Shown: positions 1-5,616, counted from the first letter of the stretch. The stretch is 8,588 nucleotides of DNA from Deltaproteobacteria bacterium RBG_13_61_14 (GCA_001797815.1 MGQK01000074.1:7143-15730); one strand, 5' to 3'. Program-made: numbers and translations. Notes: generated from the letters alone by a model not told the origin.

Positions 1-580
1 CGGTCAGCCCCTGGTCCCGGCAGAGCCGGCCGGCCAGGCGGTAGATCGCGGCCTGGTGTTTCAGGTCGAGGAAGGTGGTGGGCTCGTCCAGGAACAGGAG
101 TCGGGGTTCCTGGGCCAAGGCCCGGGCCAGGACCACCCGCTGTTTCTCCCCGCCCGAGAGTTCGTAGAGCCGGCGCTCGGCAAAGCCGGCGGCGTCGGTC
201 AGCTCCAGCGCGTTCCGGGCTGCGGCCAAGTCCTGGGCGCCCTCAAATTCGAAACGGCCCAGGTAAGGGGCGCGGCCCATGAGCACGATCTCGAGGGCAG
301 AGAAAGGAAAAGCGATTGAGGATTCCTGGGGCGCGACCGCCAGGGTGCGGGCCAGCTCGCGCCGCTCGTAGCCGGCCAGGGGCTTGCCGAAGAGGCGCAC
401 CCAGCCGGCCTGGGGAAAAAGTGCCCGGCTCAGGATCCGCACCAGGGTGGTTTTGCCCGAGCCGTTGGGCCCGATGATCCCGAAAAGTTCGCCCGCGTTC
501 ACGACCAGACTTACGCCCTGCAGCACCGGCGCACCCGGACGAAAGGCAAAGGTTAAGCCTTCGGCTTCAATCGCCGGCAT
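1..580 (-). CDS. btuD: Cobalamin ABC transporter ATP-binding protein, BtuD/FecE-like (partial, C-terminus off the window)
   Basis: This is the ATPase subunit that would power B12 import through the adjacent BtuC-like permease from the cytoplasmic face. The visible 193 residues begin MPAIEAEGLTFAF. They contain Walker A GPNGSGKTT (about 37-45), a Q-loop in APQES (Q85), the ABC signature LSGGEKQR (141-148) and Walker B LLFLDEPT (161-168). The D-loop LDLKHQ follows. The H-loop and the end of the protein lie beyond position 1. FecE/BtuD ATPases are usually about 250-270 residues, so roughly 60-80 residues are missing. The ATG overlaps the permease stop by one base (TGATG), which supports this start and translational coupling. 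It is the third gene of the riboswitch-controlled unit. The family is certain; the cobalamin assignment rests on the upstream riboswitch. Confidence 0.93.
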   Translation of the reverse strand, partial: MPAIEAEGLTFAFRPGAPVLQGVSLVVNAGELFGIIGPNGSGKTTLVRILSRALFPQAGWVRLFGKPLAGYERRELARTLAVAPQESSIAFPFSALEIVLMGRAPYLGRFEFEGAQDLAAARNALELTDAAGFAERRLYELSGGEKQRVVLARALAQEPRLLFLDEPTTFLDLKHQAAIYRLAGRLCRDQGLT

Positions 581-1623
581 CAGGTTTCTCCAAAGGCGAC
601 CGCGCGCCGCCGCCGCAAGAGCCAAATGAAGAAAGGCCCGCCGAACAGCGCGGTGACCACGCCCACCGGCATCTCGGCCGGGGCGACTAACGTGCGGGCC
701 AGGGTATCGCAGAGGATCAGGAAGAGAGCGCCGGATAGAAACGCGGCCGGGAGGAGCAGGCGATGGTCCGGGCCCAGGCTCAGGCGGACGAGGTGGGGGA
801 CGACCAGGCCCACGAACCCGACGATGCCGCTGACCGAGACCACTGCCCCCACCGCGAGGGAGGCGGCCACGAACGCCCAGAGCTTGGTCCGCTCCACCTC
901 CACGCCCAGGTGTCCGGCGGGTTCCTCCCCCAGGCTGAGCAGGTTGAAGTCCCGCGCCCGGCCGAAGAGCACGGCCCCGGCCAGGGCCACATACACCCCG
1001 ATGCCCGCGACCAGGCTCCAGCGCTCGCTGCCCACGCTGCCCATCATCCAGAAGACCACTCCCTGCACCCGCTCGGGACTGGAGAGGCTGAGCACGAACA
1101 TGATCACCGCGGAAAAGAAGGCGTTGGCCACCACCCCGGCCAGGAGCAAGGAATGGATCGGGAGCCGGCCCTCGGTCCGGGCCAGGGAAAAGACCAGGAG
1201 CACCGTGCCGAGCGCGCCGGCAAAGGCAAAGAGAGGAACGCCCCAGATGCCGAAGCCGGCCGCGGAGACGTCGAGGAGCATGGCGATGATCGCGCCCAGG
1301 GCTCCGCCGCCCGAAACCCCGAGCAGGAAGGGGTCGGCCAAAGGGTTTCGGAGCAGGGCCTGGAACCCGGCGCCGGCGACCGAGAGCGCCGCGCCCACGA
1401 TGCCGGCCAAAAAGACCCGGGGCAGCCGCACCTGCCAGAAGATAACCCCGGCGGGGCTGAGCGTTTCGCCGGAGGTCAAGCGCTGGAAATCCTGGAGCAG
1501 GGAAGCGGGCGAGAGCATGGGCGCGGTCGGGCCGATCAGGGCGGCGATCAGAGCGCCGAGCGCGAGCGCGGCCGAAAGCCCGCCTACTACCAGGGACCAG
1601 CGGCCCGGGCCGAGCCGGCTCAT
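580..1623 (-). CDS. btuC: Cobalamin ABC transporter permease, BtuC-like (FecCD family)
   Basis: This is the inner-membrane permease of the B12 importer; a homodimer would form the translocation channel and bind the ATPase. The 347-residue length is normal for FecCD permeases. Family hallmarks are visible in order: an N-terminal hydrophobic helix (about 12-30), RLPR (66-69), GFQALLRNPLADPFLLGVS (86-104), many hydrophobic segments, GIVGFVGLVVPHLVR (266-280) facing the ATPase coupling region, and the closing PVGVVTALFGGPFF block (319-332) followed by an Arg-rich cytoplasmic end. Its ATG overlaps the stop of the binding-protein gene by 4 nt (ATGA at 1620-1623), and its TGA shares one base with the next ATG. 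By sequence alone it could equally be a haem or siderophore permease. The cobalamin riboswitch upstream of the unit makes B12 or another corrinoid the best substrate. Confidence 0.92.
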   Translation of the reverse strand: MSRLGPGRWSLVVGGLSAALALGALIAALIGPTAPMLSPASLLQDFQRLTSGETLSPAGVIFWQVRLPRVFLAGIVGAALSVAGAGFQALLRNPLADPFLLGVSGGGALGAIIAMLLDVSAAGFGIWGVPLFAFAGALGTVLLVFSLARTEGRLPIHSLLLAGVVANAFFSAVIMFVLSLSSPERVQGVVFWMMGSVGSERWSLVAGIGVYVALAGAVLFGRARDFNLLSLGEEPAGHLGVEVERTKLWAFVAASLAVGAVVSVSGIVGFVGLVVPHLVRLSLGPDHRLLLPAAFLSGALFLILCDTLARTLVAPAEMPVGVVTALFGGPFFIWLLRRRRAVAFGET

Positions 1624-2528
1624 GGCCGCGCCTCCGCGGGAAAAGCTTCCGGATGCAGGATCTTGGCCATCAGGATCAGGCCGTCAAAGAGACGGGGGCC
1701 GGGCCGGGCCACCAGGTCGGCGTTGATAACCGCGATCCGAAGGTCGCGCACCGCCGGCAGGGTTCCCCAGCGCGACCAGCTCTCGCGCGCCCGCTCTGCG
1801 GCTTCGGCCTCCGAGCCCATGGCGCTCTCCACGATCACCTCCGGCGCCCGCGCGATCACTTCTTCCAGGCTGAAGCGAGGGTAGGGGATGGCCGAGTCGC
1901 CGGCGATGTTGATCCCGCCGGCGTTGCGGATCAAGTCATCGGCAAAGGTGCCTTGGCCGGCCAGGACCAGGGGATCGCGGCCATAGGCGAACAGCACCTT
2001 GACCGGCTGCAATCCCTGGGTCCGGCTCCGGACCAGTTCGAGCTTCTGGCGGCAAGCCAGGATCAGTTCTTGCGCCGCCGGCTGCCGGCCGGTCTCCTGG
2101 CCGATCGCCGCGAACTCCTCCAGCACCTGCTCCAGGGTAGCCGGTTGAAAGGTCTCTACCCGCACCCCCAGCTCGGAGACGCGGCCGAGGTCGCGGGCCG
2201 GGTTGCCGTCCCGCGTGGCCAGCACCAGGTCCGGCTTCTGCGCCAGGAGCGCCTCCAGGTTCAGTCCCCTGAATCCTCCCACCTTGGGCAAAGCTTTTGC
2301 CGCCGGCGGGTAATCGCAAAACTCGGTCACCCCCACGATCTTTCCTTCCAGCCCCAGGGCGAACAAGATCTCGGTGATGCTCGGAGCCAGCGACACGATG
2401 CGGTCCGGGGCTTCGACTCTGCCCGGCGCCTGGCCCTGGGAAGACCGCCTCCCCAGGGCCAGGCCGGCGCAGAGAAGAAGAAGAAAGAGAAGAGAAAGCG
2501 CGAGGGAGATATTCCGTTTTGTCTTCAT
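1620..2528 (-). CDS. btuF: Periplasmic cobalamin-binding protein, BtuF-like
   Basis: This is the solute-binding protein that would deliver cobalamin to the BtuC-like permease. The 302 residues start with a basic n-region (MKTKRN) and a hydrophobic core (about 7-20), with possible signal-peptidase cleavage after ALG (about 24-26). A Cys sits in LLLLCAG, but the small residue expected just before a lipobox Cys is absent, so lipidation is doubtful. The mature part has the class III (PF01497-type) pattern: RIVSLAPSITEILFALGL (43-60), VGVTEFCDYP (65-74), KVGGF..LNLEALLAQKPDLVLA (82-104), then the second lobe with GGINIAGD (204-211) and a C-terminal PGPRLFDGL (277-285). The start at 2528 was chosen for the signal peptide. 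A GTG at 2586-2588 in the same frame, with a GAGG 9 nt upstream, would add 20 residues encoded across the terminator hairpin and is a real alternative. Confidence 0.9.
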   Translation of the reverse strand: MKTKRNISLALSLLFLLLLCAGLALGRRSSQGQAPGRVEAPDRIVSLAPSITEILFALGLEGKIVGVTEFCDYPPAAKALPKVGGFRGLNLEALLAQKPDLVLATRDGNPARDLGRVSELGVRVETFQPATLEQVLEEFAAIGQETGRQPAAQELILACRQKLELVRSRTQGLQPVKVLFAYGRDPLVLAGQGTFADDLIRNAGGINIAGDSAIPYPRFSLEEVIARAPEVIVESAMGSEAEAAERARESWSRWGTLPAVRDLRIAVINADLVARPGPRLFDGLILMAKILHPEAFPAEARP

Positions 2529-2533
2529 GGCCG

Positions 2534-2566
2534 AAAAAAATCCCCGACCTCGGGGGAGGTCGGGGA
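2534..2566 (-). terminator. Rho-independent terminator in the btu leader (riboswitch expression platform)
   Basis: Read on the minus strand, an 11-bp perfect stem (TCCCCGACCTC / GAGGTCGGGGA, arms 2556-2566 and 2541-2551) with a 4-nt C loop is followed directly by seven T (2534-2540). It stops 5 nt before the btuF ATG at 2528. A terminator between a cobalamin aptamer and its first gene is the usual platform for transcription attenuation by B12: ligand-bound RNA terminates, ligand-free RNA reads through. Its 3' arm holds the only purine-rich stretch (GGGGA) near the ATG, so it may also hide the ribosome binding site. Confidence 0.9.
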
Positions 2567-2619
2567 TCATGTCGAGCGACGACTTCACTTTCCCACACCT
2601 CGAGGAAGATTACGTGAAG

Positions 2620-2777
2620 CGCGTCCCGGCAGGTTTCCTGGCTGACGGCATAATCTCTCGGCCTTCCCATCCCGGGCGGGACAGTGGCATGTTCGAGAGA
2701 TCGTCACCGATCACAGTGGCGGGGCCGCGAGGGCTTTCCACCCTCTTCCCTTTTATCCCAAGGGGCACCCGGACGCG
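2620..2777 (-). ncRNA. Cobalamin (B12) riboswitch aptamer
   Basis: The minus strand carries the conserved core of the cobalamin riboswitch in the right order. These elements are GGTGCC near the 5' end, an AAAGGGAA..AGGGTG..AA..CCCT block, CCGCCACTGT (plus 2713-2722), a helix ATCTCTCG/CGAGAGAT (2694-2701 with 2653-2660), a second GCCACTG (2682-2688), GGGAAGGC (2661-2668), and the B12 box GCCAGGAAACCTGCC (2628-2642). A closing P1 stem is visible as CGCGTCC (2771-2777) pairing with GGACGCG (2620-2626). It lies between the promoter and the btuF terminator. It binds adenosyl- or other cobalamins and lowers expression of the transporter when B12 is plentiful. The class is recognised by eye from the consensus; a covariance-model search would fix the exact ends. 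Confidence 0.95.
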
Positions 2778-2792
2778 TTATGTTTTACACTA

Positions 2793-2821
2793 ACCCTAGC
2801 GCATCTGCCGAGCGTTGTCAA
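2793..2821 (-). promoter_or_regulatory. Sigma70-type promoter of the btu unit
   Basis: On the minus strand a perfect -35 TTGACA (2816-2821) and a -10 TAGGGT (2793-2798) are separated by exactly 17 nt. The expected start of transcription is near 2786, about 9 nt before the first base of riboswitch stem P1. That position supports both the promoter and the aptamer calls. The -10 is weak in its middle bases. Confidence 0.75.
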
Positions 2822-2898
2822 GAAAAAAATGATGGGCTTTCCGAGAGGCTCCTGGAGAGGGGTCAGCGGGCTGGAAGGTTCAGGCAAATCGAAGCGAT

Positions 2899-2964
2899 CC
2901 TTGCGCCGGGCACTGTCCACCATGCTATGCAATTATGTAAAGTTTAAAGTAACGATCTGACCCC
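2899..2964 (-). repeat. Left copy of an inverted repeat flanking the RRM gene
   Basis: Read on the minus strand from 2964, this begins GGGGTCAGATCGTTACTTTA. It aligns with the plus-strand copy starting at 3635: 29 of the first 40 positions are identical by hand count. After a 10-nt length difference both copies share GTGGACAGT (here 2912-2920) and a GC-rich end. The two copies face each other across the RRM gene. A further GGGGTCAG at 2859-2866 forms an 8-bp inverted repeat with the CTGACCCC at 2957-2964. No transposase is present. The ends resemble sequences I associate with IS200/REP-associated transposase elements, which is an inference from memory. Confidence 0.5.
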
Positions 2965-3044
2965 GACCATTGGCACTATAAGAACAGGTGTGGGGCATTA
3001 TCCCAGAGGCTGCTTTCTCGGAAGGGCATCATGAAACAGTCTGG

Positions 3045-3084
3045 AAAGAAAGCGACCCTTCCCGACAGTGACCGTCGGGAAGGG
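3045..3084 (-). terminator. Rho-independent terminator of the RRM gene
   Basis: An 11-bp perfect stem (CCCTTCCCGAC / GTCGGGAAGGG, arms 3056-3066 and 3074-3084) with a 7-nt loop starts 25 nt after the stop codon of the RRM gene. On the minus strand it is followed by a T-rich tract (TCGCTTTCTTTCC) rather than a pure T run. Since it closes the only gene nearby on this strand, it very probably ends that transcript and shields the btu promoter from read-through. Confidence 0.75.
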
Positions 3085-3109
3085 CCGCGGGAGGTTTACT
3101 CGACTAGTC

Positions 3110-3403
3110 TTAATAGCGACGCCCGCCACCGCCGCCGCCGCGGTCGCCGTCACGGCGCTCGGTGCGGGGCTTGGCCTTGCTGACGTTGATGTTCCGGCCT
3201 TTCAGATCCTTCTGGTTCAGACCTGCAATCGCGGCCTGGGCCTTCTGCTCGTCCTTCATCTCCACGAACGCGAACCCCTTGGACTGACCGCTGTATTTGT
3301 CCTTGATCAAGTTAACCGAATCCACCTCGCCAAAGGCCTCGAAAGCCTCGCGCAGTTCACCCTCCGTCACGTCAAACGACAGATTCCCTACATAGATATT
3401 CAT
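3110..3403 (-). CDS. Small RNA-binding protein with one RRM domain and a Gly/Arg tail
   Basis: This 97-residue cytoplasmic protein is predicted to bind single-stranded RNA. A single RNA recognition motif fills residues 2-76: RNP2 is IYVGNL (3-8) and RNP1 is KGFAFVEM (42-49), with the aromatic residues F44 and F46 that stack on bases. The tail (about 77-97) is basic and ends in a run of six or more Gly followed by RRY, as in the Rbp/glycine-rich family of cyanobacteria and many proteobacteria. Members of that family are often cold-induced and act on mRNA stability or translation. The ATG at 3403 was chosen over one 9 codons upstream because AAGGAG lies 5 nt before it and the RRM starts right there. 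The gene stands alone, with its own promoter, structured leader and terminator, and is bracketed by inverted repeats. The target RNAs cannot be read from the sequence. Confidence 0.93.
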   Translation of the reverse strand: MNIYVGNLSFDVTEGELREAFEAFGEVDSVNLIKDKYSGQSKGFAFVEMKDEQKAQAAIAGLNQKDLKGRNINVSKAKPRTERRDGDRGGGGGGRRY

Positions 3404-3408
3404 GTTTT

Positions 3409-3414
3409 CTCCTT
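3409..3414 (-). promoter_or_regulatory. Ribosome binding site deciding the RRM start
   Basis: AAGGAG on the minus strand lies 5 nt before the ATG at 3403. It fixes this start over the in-frame ATG at 3430. Its first two bases lie inside a small hairpin (3413-3427). Confidence 0.85.
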
Positions 3415-3477
3415 CGATTTCTTCGAACAATGTTATCGGAATTTCGCCGGGAAATTGACTTCCGAGAAATGTTCGAA
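3413..3477 (-). promoter_or_regulatory. Structured 5' leader of the RRM gene with two competing hairpins
   Basis: On the minus strand an outer 8-bp stem TTCGAACA/TGTTCGAA (3470-3477 with 3422-3429) encloses an inner hairpin AATTTC-CCGGC-GAAATT (3451-3456 with 3440-3445). The inner hairpin is flanked by CGGA and TCCG. Immediately downstream, TTCGA-AGAAA-TCGAA (3423-3427 with 3413-3417) forms a second hairpin that reaches the Shine-Dalgarno. The two structures share bases 3423-3427 and cannot both form. This suggests translational control, possibly by temperature or by the RRM protein itself; that role is inferred. Confidence 0.45.
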
Positions 3478-3571
3478 CCTATTCCCCCTCTTCAGGGCCC
3501 TTACTCGAGCAATGGCGAGTTTGTCGAGCAAATCCATATGTATATGTAAACTGTGCCTAACAGATGCAAAT

Positions 3572-3601
3572 ATCATATACCGCTTTTCCCAGGAAAGTCA
3601 A
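3572..3601 (-). promoter_or_regulatory. Sigma70-type promoter of the RRM gene
   Basis: On the minus strand TTGACT (3596-3601) and TATGAT (3572-3577) are separated by 18 nt. An overlapping TATATG would give 16 nt. Transcription would start near 3565 and produce a leader of about 160 nt before the ATG at 3403. The leader contains an 8-base direct repeat TTGCTCGA (3524-3531 and 3505-3512) before the hairpins. The whole gene-free stretch 3404-3872 holds only this promoter and leader, the right repeat copy, and GC-rich palindromes near 3790-3844. Confidence 0.65.
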
Positions 3602-3634
3602 GTAAAATCTTCCCCGGTCCCGGCACCAGGGTTT

Positions 3635-3711
3635 GGGGTCAGGTCTTTAGTTTTTAGTTTACATTTCTGCATGAGATAAATGTGCACAGTGGACAGTTTG
3701 TCCGCGCCAGG
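3635..3711 (+). repeat. Right copy of the inverted repeat flanking the RRM gene
   Basis: This copy starts GGGGTCAGGTCTTTAGTTTT and matches the left copy (2899-2964, opposite strand) in 29 of its first 40 positions. The shared GTGGACAGT lies at 3689-3697, directly followed by a small palindrome GGACA-GTT-TGTCC (3691-3703). The similarity may continue more weakly to a CAGACCC near 3767-3773, which could be the far end of an element of about 135 bp. It lies upstream of the RRM promoter and inside no gene. Confidence 0.5.
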
Positions 3712-3813
3712 AGTGGAGTGCACTTGCTTTTGCACGATTCGGGTTTATACCCGATTGAATCAAAGACAGACCCGGCTTCGGCTCCCGGCCCGGGCCGAGG
3801 GCCCGGCCGCCCG

Positions 3814-3844
3814 AAAAAACCGGACCTGGGAGCCCGCGACCAGG
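3814..3844 (-). terminator. Possible weak terminator after the carboxylesterase gene
   Basis: Read on the minus strand, CCTGG/CCAGG (3840-3844 with 3825-3829) could form a short stem, followed five bases later by a run of six T (3814-3819). The stem is only 5 bp and the T run is displaced, so this is a weak candidate. It lies about 30 nt after the esterase stop. A stronger GC hairpin, CCGGGCC-GAG-GGCCCGG (3790-3806), lies just beyond, but the T run precedes it on the minus strand and no T run follows it on the plus strand. Confidence 0.3.
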
Positions 3845-3872
3845 GCAGGATCCCTTGCCCCCTTCGCCCCTT

Positions 3873-5516
3873 CTATTTCTTCTCCGCCGCTTTCAGCACG
3901 TTTTCCATCAGCGCGGGGTAGCTCTGGCCATAATCGGCCCAGAGCTGGCAGCGGTCGGCCAGGGCCGGGGTTTCGGTGGTGACGTTGACATCCAGCACCT
4001 GCACCTTGGTGTCGTCCAGGCGGAAGCGCGGCCAGGCGGGCAAGCCCTCGCTGTTGGGGTTGCCGGTCTTGGCAAAGTTGATCCAGTAGCCCTGGATGAT
4101 CCGAGCAAGCGGCTGCGCCTCGGCGACCCGCGCCGGCGTGTTGTAAAGCAGGTTAATCGGCTTGCGGTCGAGGTTGCCGAACACGAAGGGCAGCTCCATG
4201 GCGTGGATCGCGCCGATGGTCTGGCCGAACCGGAAGCGATCGTAATCAAAACGGTAATAATAGGTCTGGGGCTGGCGCGCCGCCACCGCTTCCATCCCCT
4301 CATAAGTCGGGCAGCCCAGGGCCCGGTCGGTAAACATCTGGGCGTAAGCATAGCGCGGTTTGCCGTATTGGCTCAGCGGATAGAGCGCCATGAGCCGGGC
4401 GGGATCCGCGTCCGGGGCGAACTTGCGGATTCCCTTCTCATAGGTCCGGGCTCGATCGTGGTAGGTTCGGGGCTTGAGCAGGGCCGCCACCTTGCTCACC
4501 TCATCCCGGTTGCTGCCGGCGATGAACGCCACATTGTTGAAGTTCCCGGCCTGGATCATGCGGAGCGGCGTGCCGGTCAGCAGATAACTATCTTCATGAG
4601 GCATGAAGGGGAAGGCGAGCAGGCCCTCCGGCATCATTTTCTCCAGCACTTCCTCGGCCGGCCGGCTCCGCATGCACGCCACGTCGTCTTCGGCGCAGCC
4701 CAGCTTCTTCGCCGCCTTCCGGCCCCGGCCAAAACCCTCTTCCAGGGTATGGCTCGCTTCGCAGCCCCCGCTCTCCAGGATCGCGCCCTGAAAAAGCCCG
4801 CGGGCCAAGGGCGTAGCCAGCATGGTGCACACGCTCCAGCCCCCGGCCGACTCGCCGAAGATGGTCACCCGGTCCGGGTCCCCCCCGAAGTGGGCGATAT
4901 TGTCATGCACCCATTGCAAGGCCGCCACCTGGTCCAGGCTCCCGTAACCCCCGACCGCTTGGTGCGGGTCTTCCTCCCGGAACTGCTCGTGCGCCAGAAA
5001 CCCAAACGCGTTCAGCCGGTAGTTGATGGTCACCACCACCAGGCCCCCGTTCTCGGAGAGCCGGTCGCCTATATACATCGGGGTGGCGCCGGTGCCGCCG
5101 GTATAGCCGCCGCCGTGGATCCAGACCATGACCGGATACACGCCGGCTTCCCGGGGCCGCCAGACGTTGAGGTAAAGGCAATCCTCGGACATGCCCGGCC
5201 CGCTCTTACCCTCCAAGCTATTCATCATCCCTTTTTGCCAGCAACGGTTTCCGTAATGGACGGTCTCGCGCGCGCCCTCCCACGACGGCACCGGCTGCGG
5301 CGCTTTCCAGCGGAGCTCGCCTTCCGGCGGCGCGGCATAAGGAACCCCTTTCCAGGAGCAGGTCGCGCTCTCGGCATCAGCCGCGCCTTTGACCAGGCCG
5401 GCCGCACTCGCCACCGGCTCTTCGCAACTGATCGGAGCCGCGTGAACCGCCTGGGATGTCGTCAACCCTAGCGTCATCAGGGCCATCAGGATCATCACCG
5501 ATAGTTTGCCTCTCAT
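3873..5516 (-). CDS. Secreted type-B carboxylesterase (alpha/beta hydrolase, COesterase family)
   Basis: This serine esterase is predicted to hydrolyse carboxylic esters outside the cytoplasm; the substrate is not predictable. The 547 residues match the usual 500-560 of the family. A signal peptide spans 1-26 (basic MRGK, hydrophobic core, cleavage after VHA). The family features follow: CSWKGVPYAAPP (53-64), EDCLYLNVWRP (111-121, the second type-B signature), the oxyanion-hole HGGG (134-137), the nucleophile motif FGESAGG with Ser223, the acid in GSNRDE (Glu339) and the His in AIHAMELPFVFG (His438). The catalytic triad is therefore complete. The ATG at 5516 has AAAGGAGGG about 7 nt upstream and begins the signal peptide, so the longer frame to 5591 was rejected. 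The gene is divergent from the acyl-CoA dehydrogenase gene and has its own promoter. Para-nitrobenzyl esterase is one likely database label. Confidence 0.93.
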   Translation of the reverse strand: MRGKLSVMILMALMTLGLTTSQAVHAAPISCEEPVASAAGLVKGAADAESATCSWKGVPYAAPPEGELRWKAPQPVPSWEGARETVHYGNRCWQKGMMNSLEGKSGPGMSEDCLYLNVWRPREAGVYPVMVWIHGGGYTGGTGATPMYIGDRLSENGGLVVVTINYRLNAFGFLAHEQFREEDPHQAVGGYGSLDQVAALQWVHDNIAHFGGDPDRVTIFGESAGGWSVCTMLATPLARGLFQGAILESGGCEASHTLEEGFGRGRKAAKKLGCAEDDVACMRSRPAEEVLEKMMPEGLLAFPFMPHEDSYLLTGTPLRMIQAGNFNNVAFIAGSNRDEVSKVAALLKPRTYHDRARTYEKGIRKFAPDADPARLMALYPLSQYGKPRYAYAQMFTDRALGCPTYEGMEAVAARQPQTYYYRFDYDRFRFGQTIGAIHAMELPFVFGNLDRKPINLLYNTPARVAEAQPLARIIQGYWINFAKTGNPNSEGLPAWPRFRLDDTKVQVLDVNVTTETPALADRCQLWADYGQSYPALMENVLKAAEKK

Positions 5517-5562
5517 TGCCAAACCCTCCTTTGCCGGGGAAAAGGCCTCCCGGAACGCGGCC

Positions 5563-5591
5563 ACTTTAGCGGTCGCCGCTGCACCTGTCAA
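5563..5591 (-). promoter_or_regulatory. Sigma70-type promoter of the carboxylesterase gene, with a palindrome in the spacer
   Basis: On the minus strand TTGACA (5586-5591) and TAAAGT (5563-5568) lie 17 nt apart, a near-consensus arrangement. Transcription would begin near 5556, about 40 nt before the ATG. The spacer contains a perfect dyad AGCGG-TCG-CCGCT (5568-5580), suitably placed for a repressor to block polymerase; the operator role is inferred. Confidence 0.75.
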
Positions 5592-5616
5592 CCGGGCTTT
5601 TTCAGGAAACAGCGAA

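Noticed and set aside
580-2528. Iron-siderophore or haem ABC transporter as the identity of the FecCD-family unit
   Set aside because: The protein families alone allow it, but the cobalamin riboswitch with B12 box and attenuator directly in front of the unit argues clearly for corrinoid uptake.
626-2645. Long plus-strand open frames (626-1726, 763-1884, 1653-2645) opposite btuC and btuF
   Set aside because: Their translations are low-complexity, rich in Arg, Pro, Gly and Gln without domain motifs, while the minus strand encodes full, motif-bearing transporter subunits. They are antisense frames kept open by high GC.
2374-2947. Plus-strand frames at 2374-2793 and 2684-2947
   Set aside because: They run through the riboswitch and promoter in antisense and show no motif or ribosome binding site that would support them.
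2967-2990. TTGGCACTATAAGAACA as a sigma54-type promoter on the plus strand
   Set aside because: It has a TGGCAC-like half, but the second half lacks the GC of the -12 element at the right distance, and no plus-strand gene follows.
3031-3185. Short plus-strand frame starting ATGAAACAG after an AAGGGC
   Set aside because: It passes through the RRM terminator and then the RRM gene in antisense; the translation is Arg-rich and featureless.
3680-3982. Plus-strand frames of 79-100 residues after the right repeat
   Set aside because: They cover palindromes and the 3' end of the esterase gene in antisense, with no recognisable domain.
3855-5471. A 538-residue plus-strand frame opposite the carboxylesterase
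   Set aside because: The minus strand encodes a complete esterase with a catalytic triad, signal peptide and strong Shine-Dalgarno. The antisense translation is His/Arg/Gly-rich without motifs.
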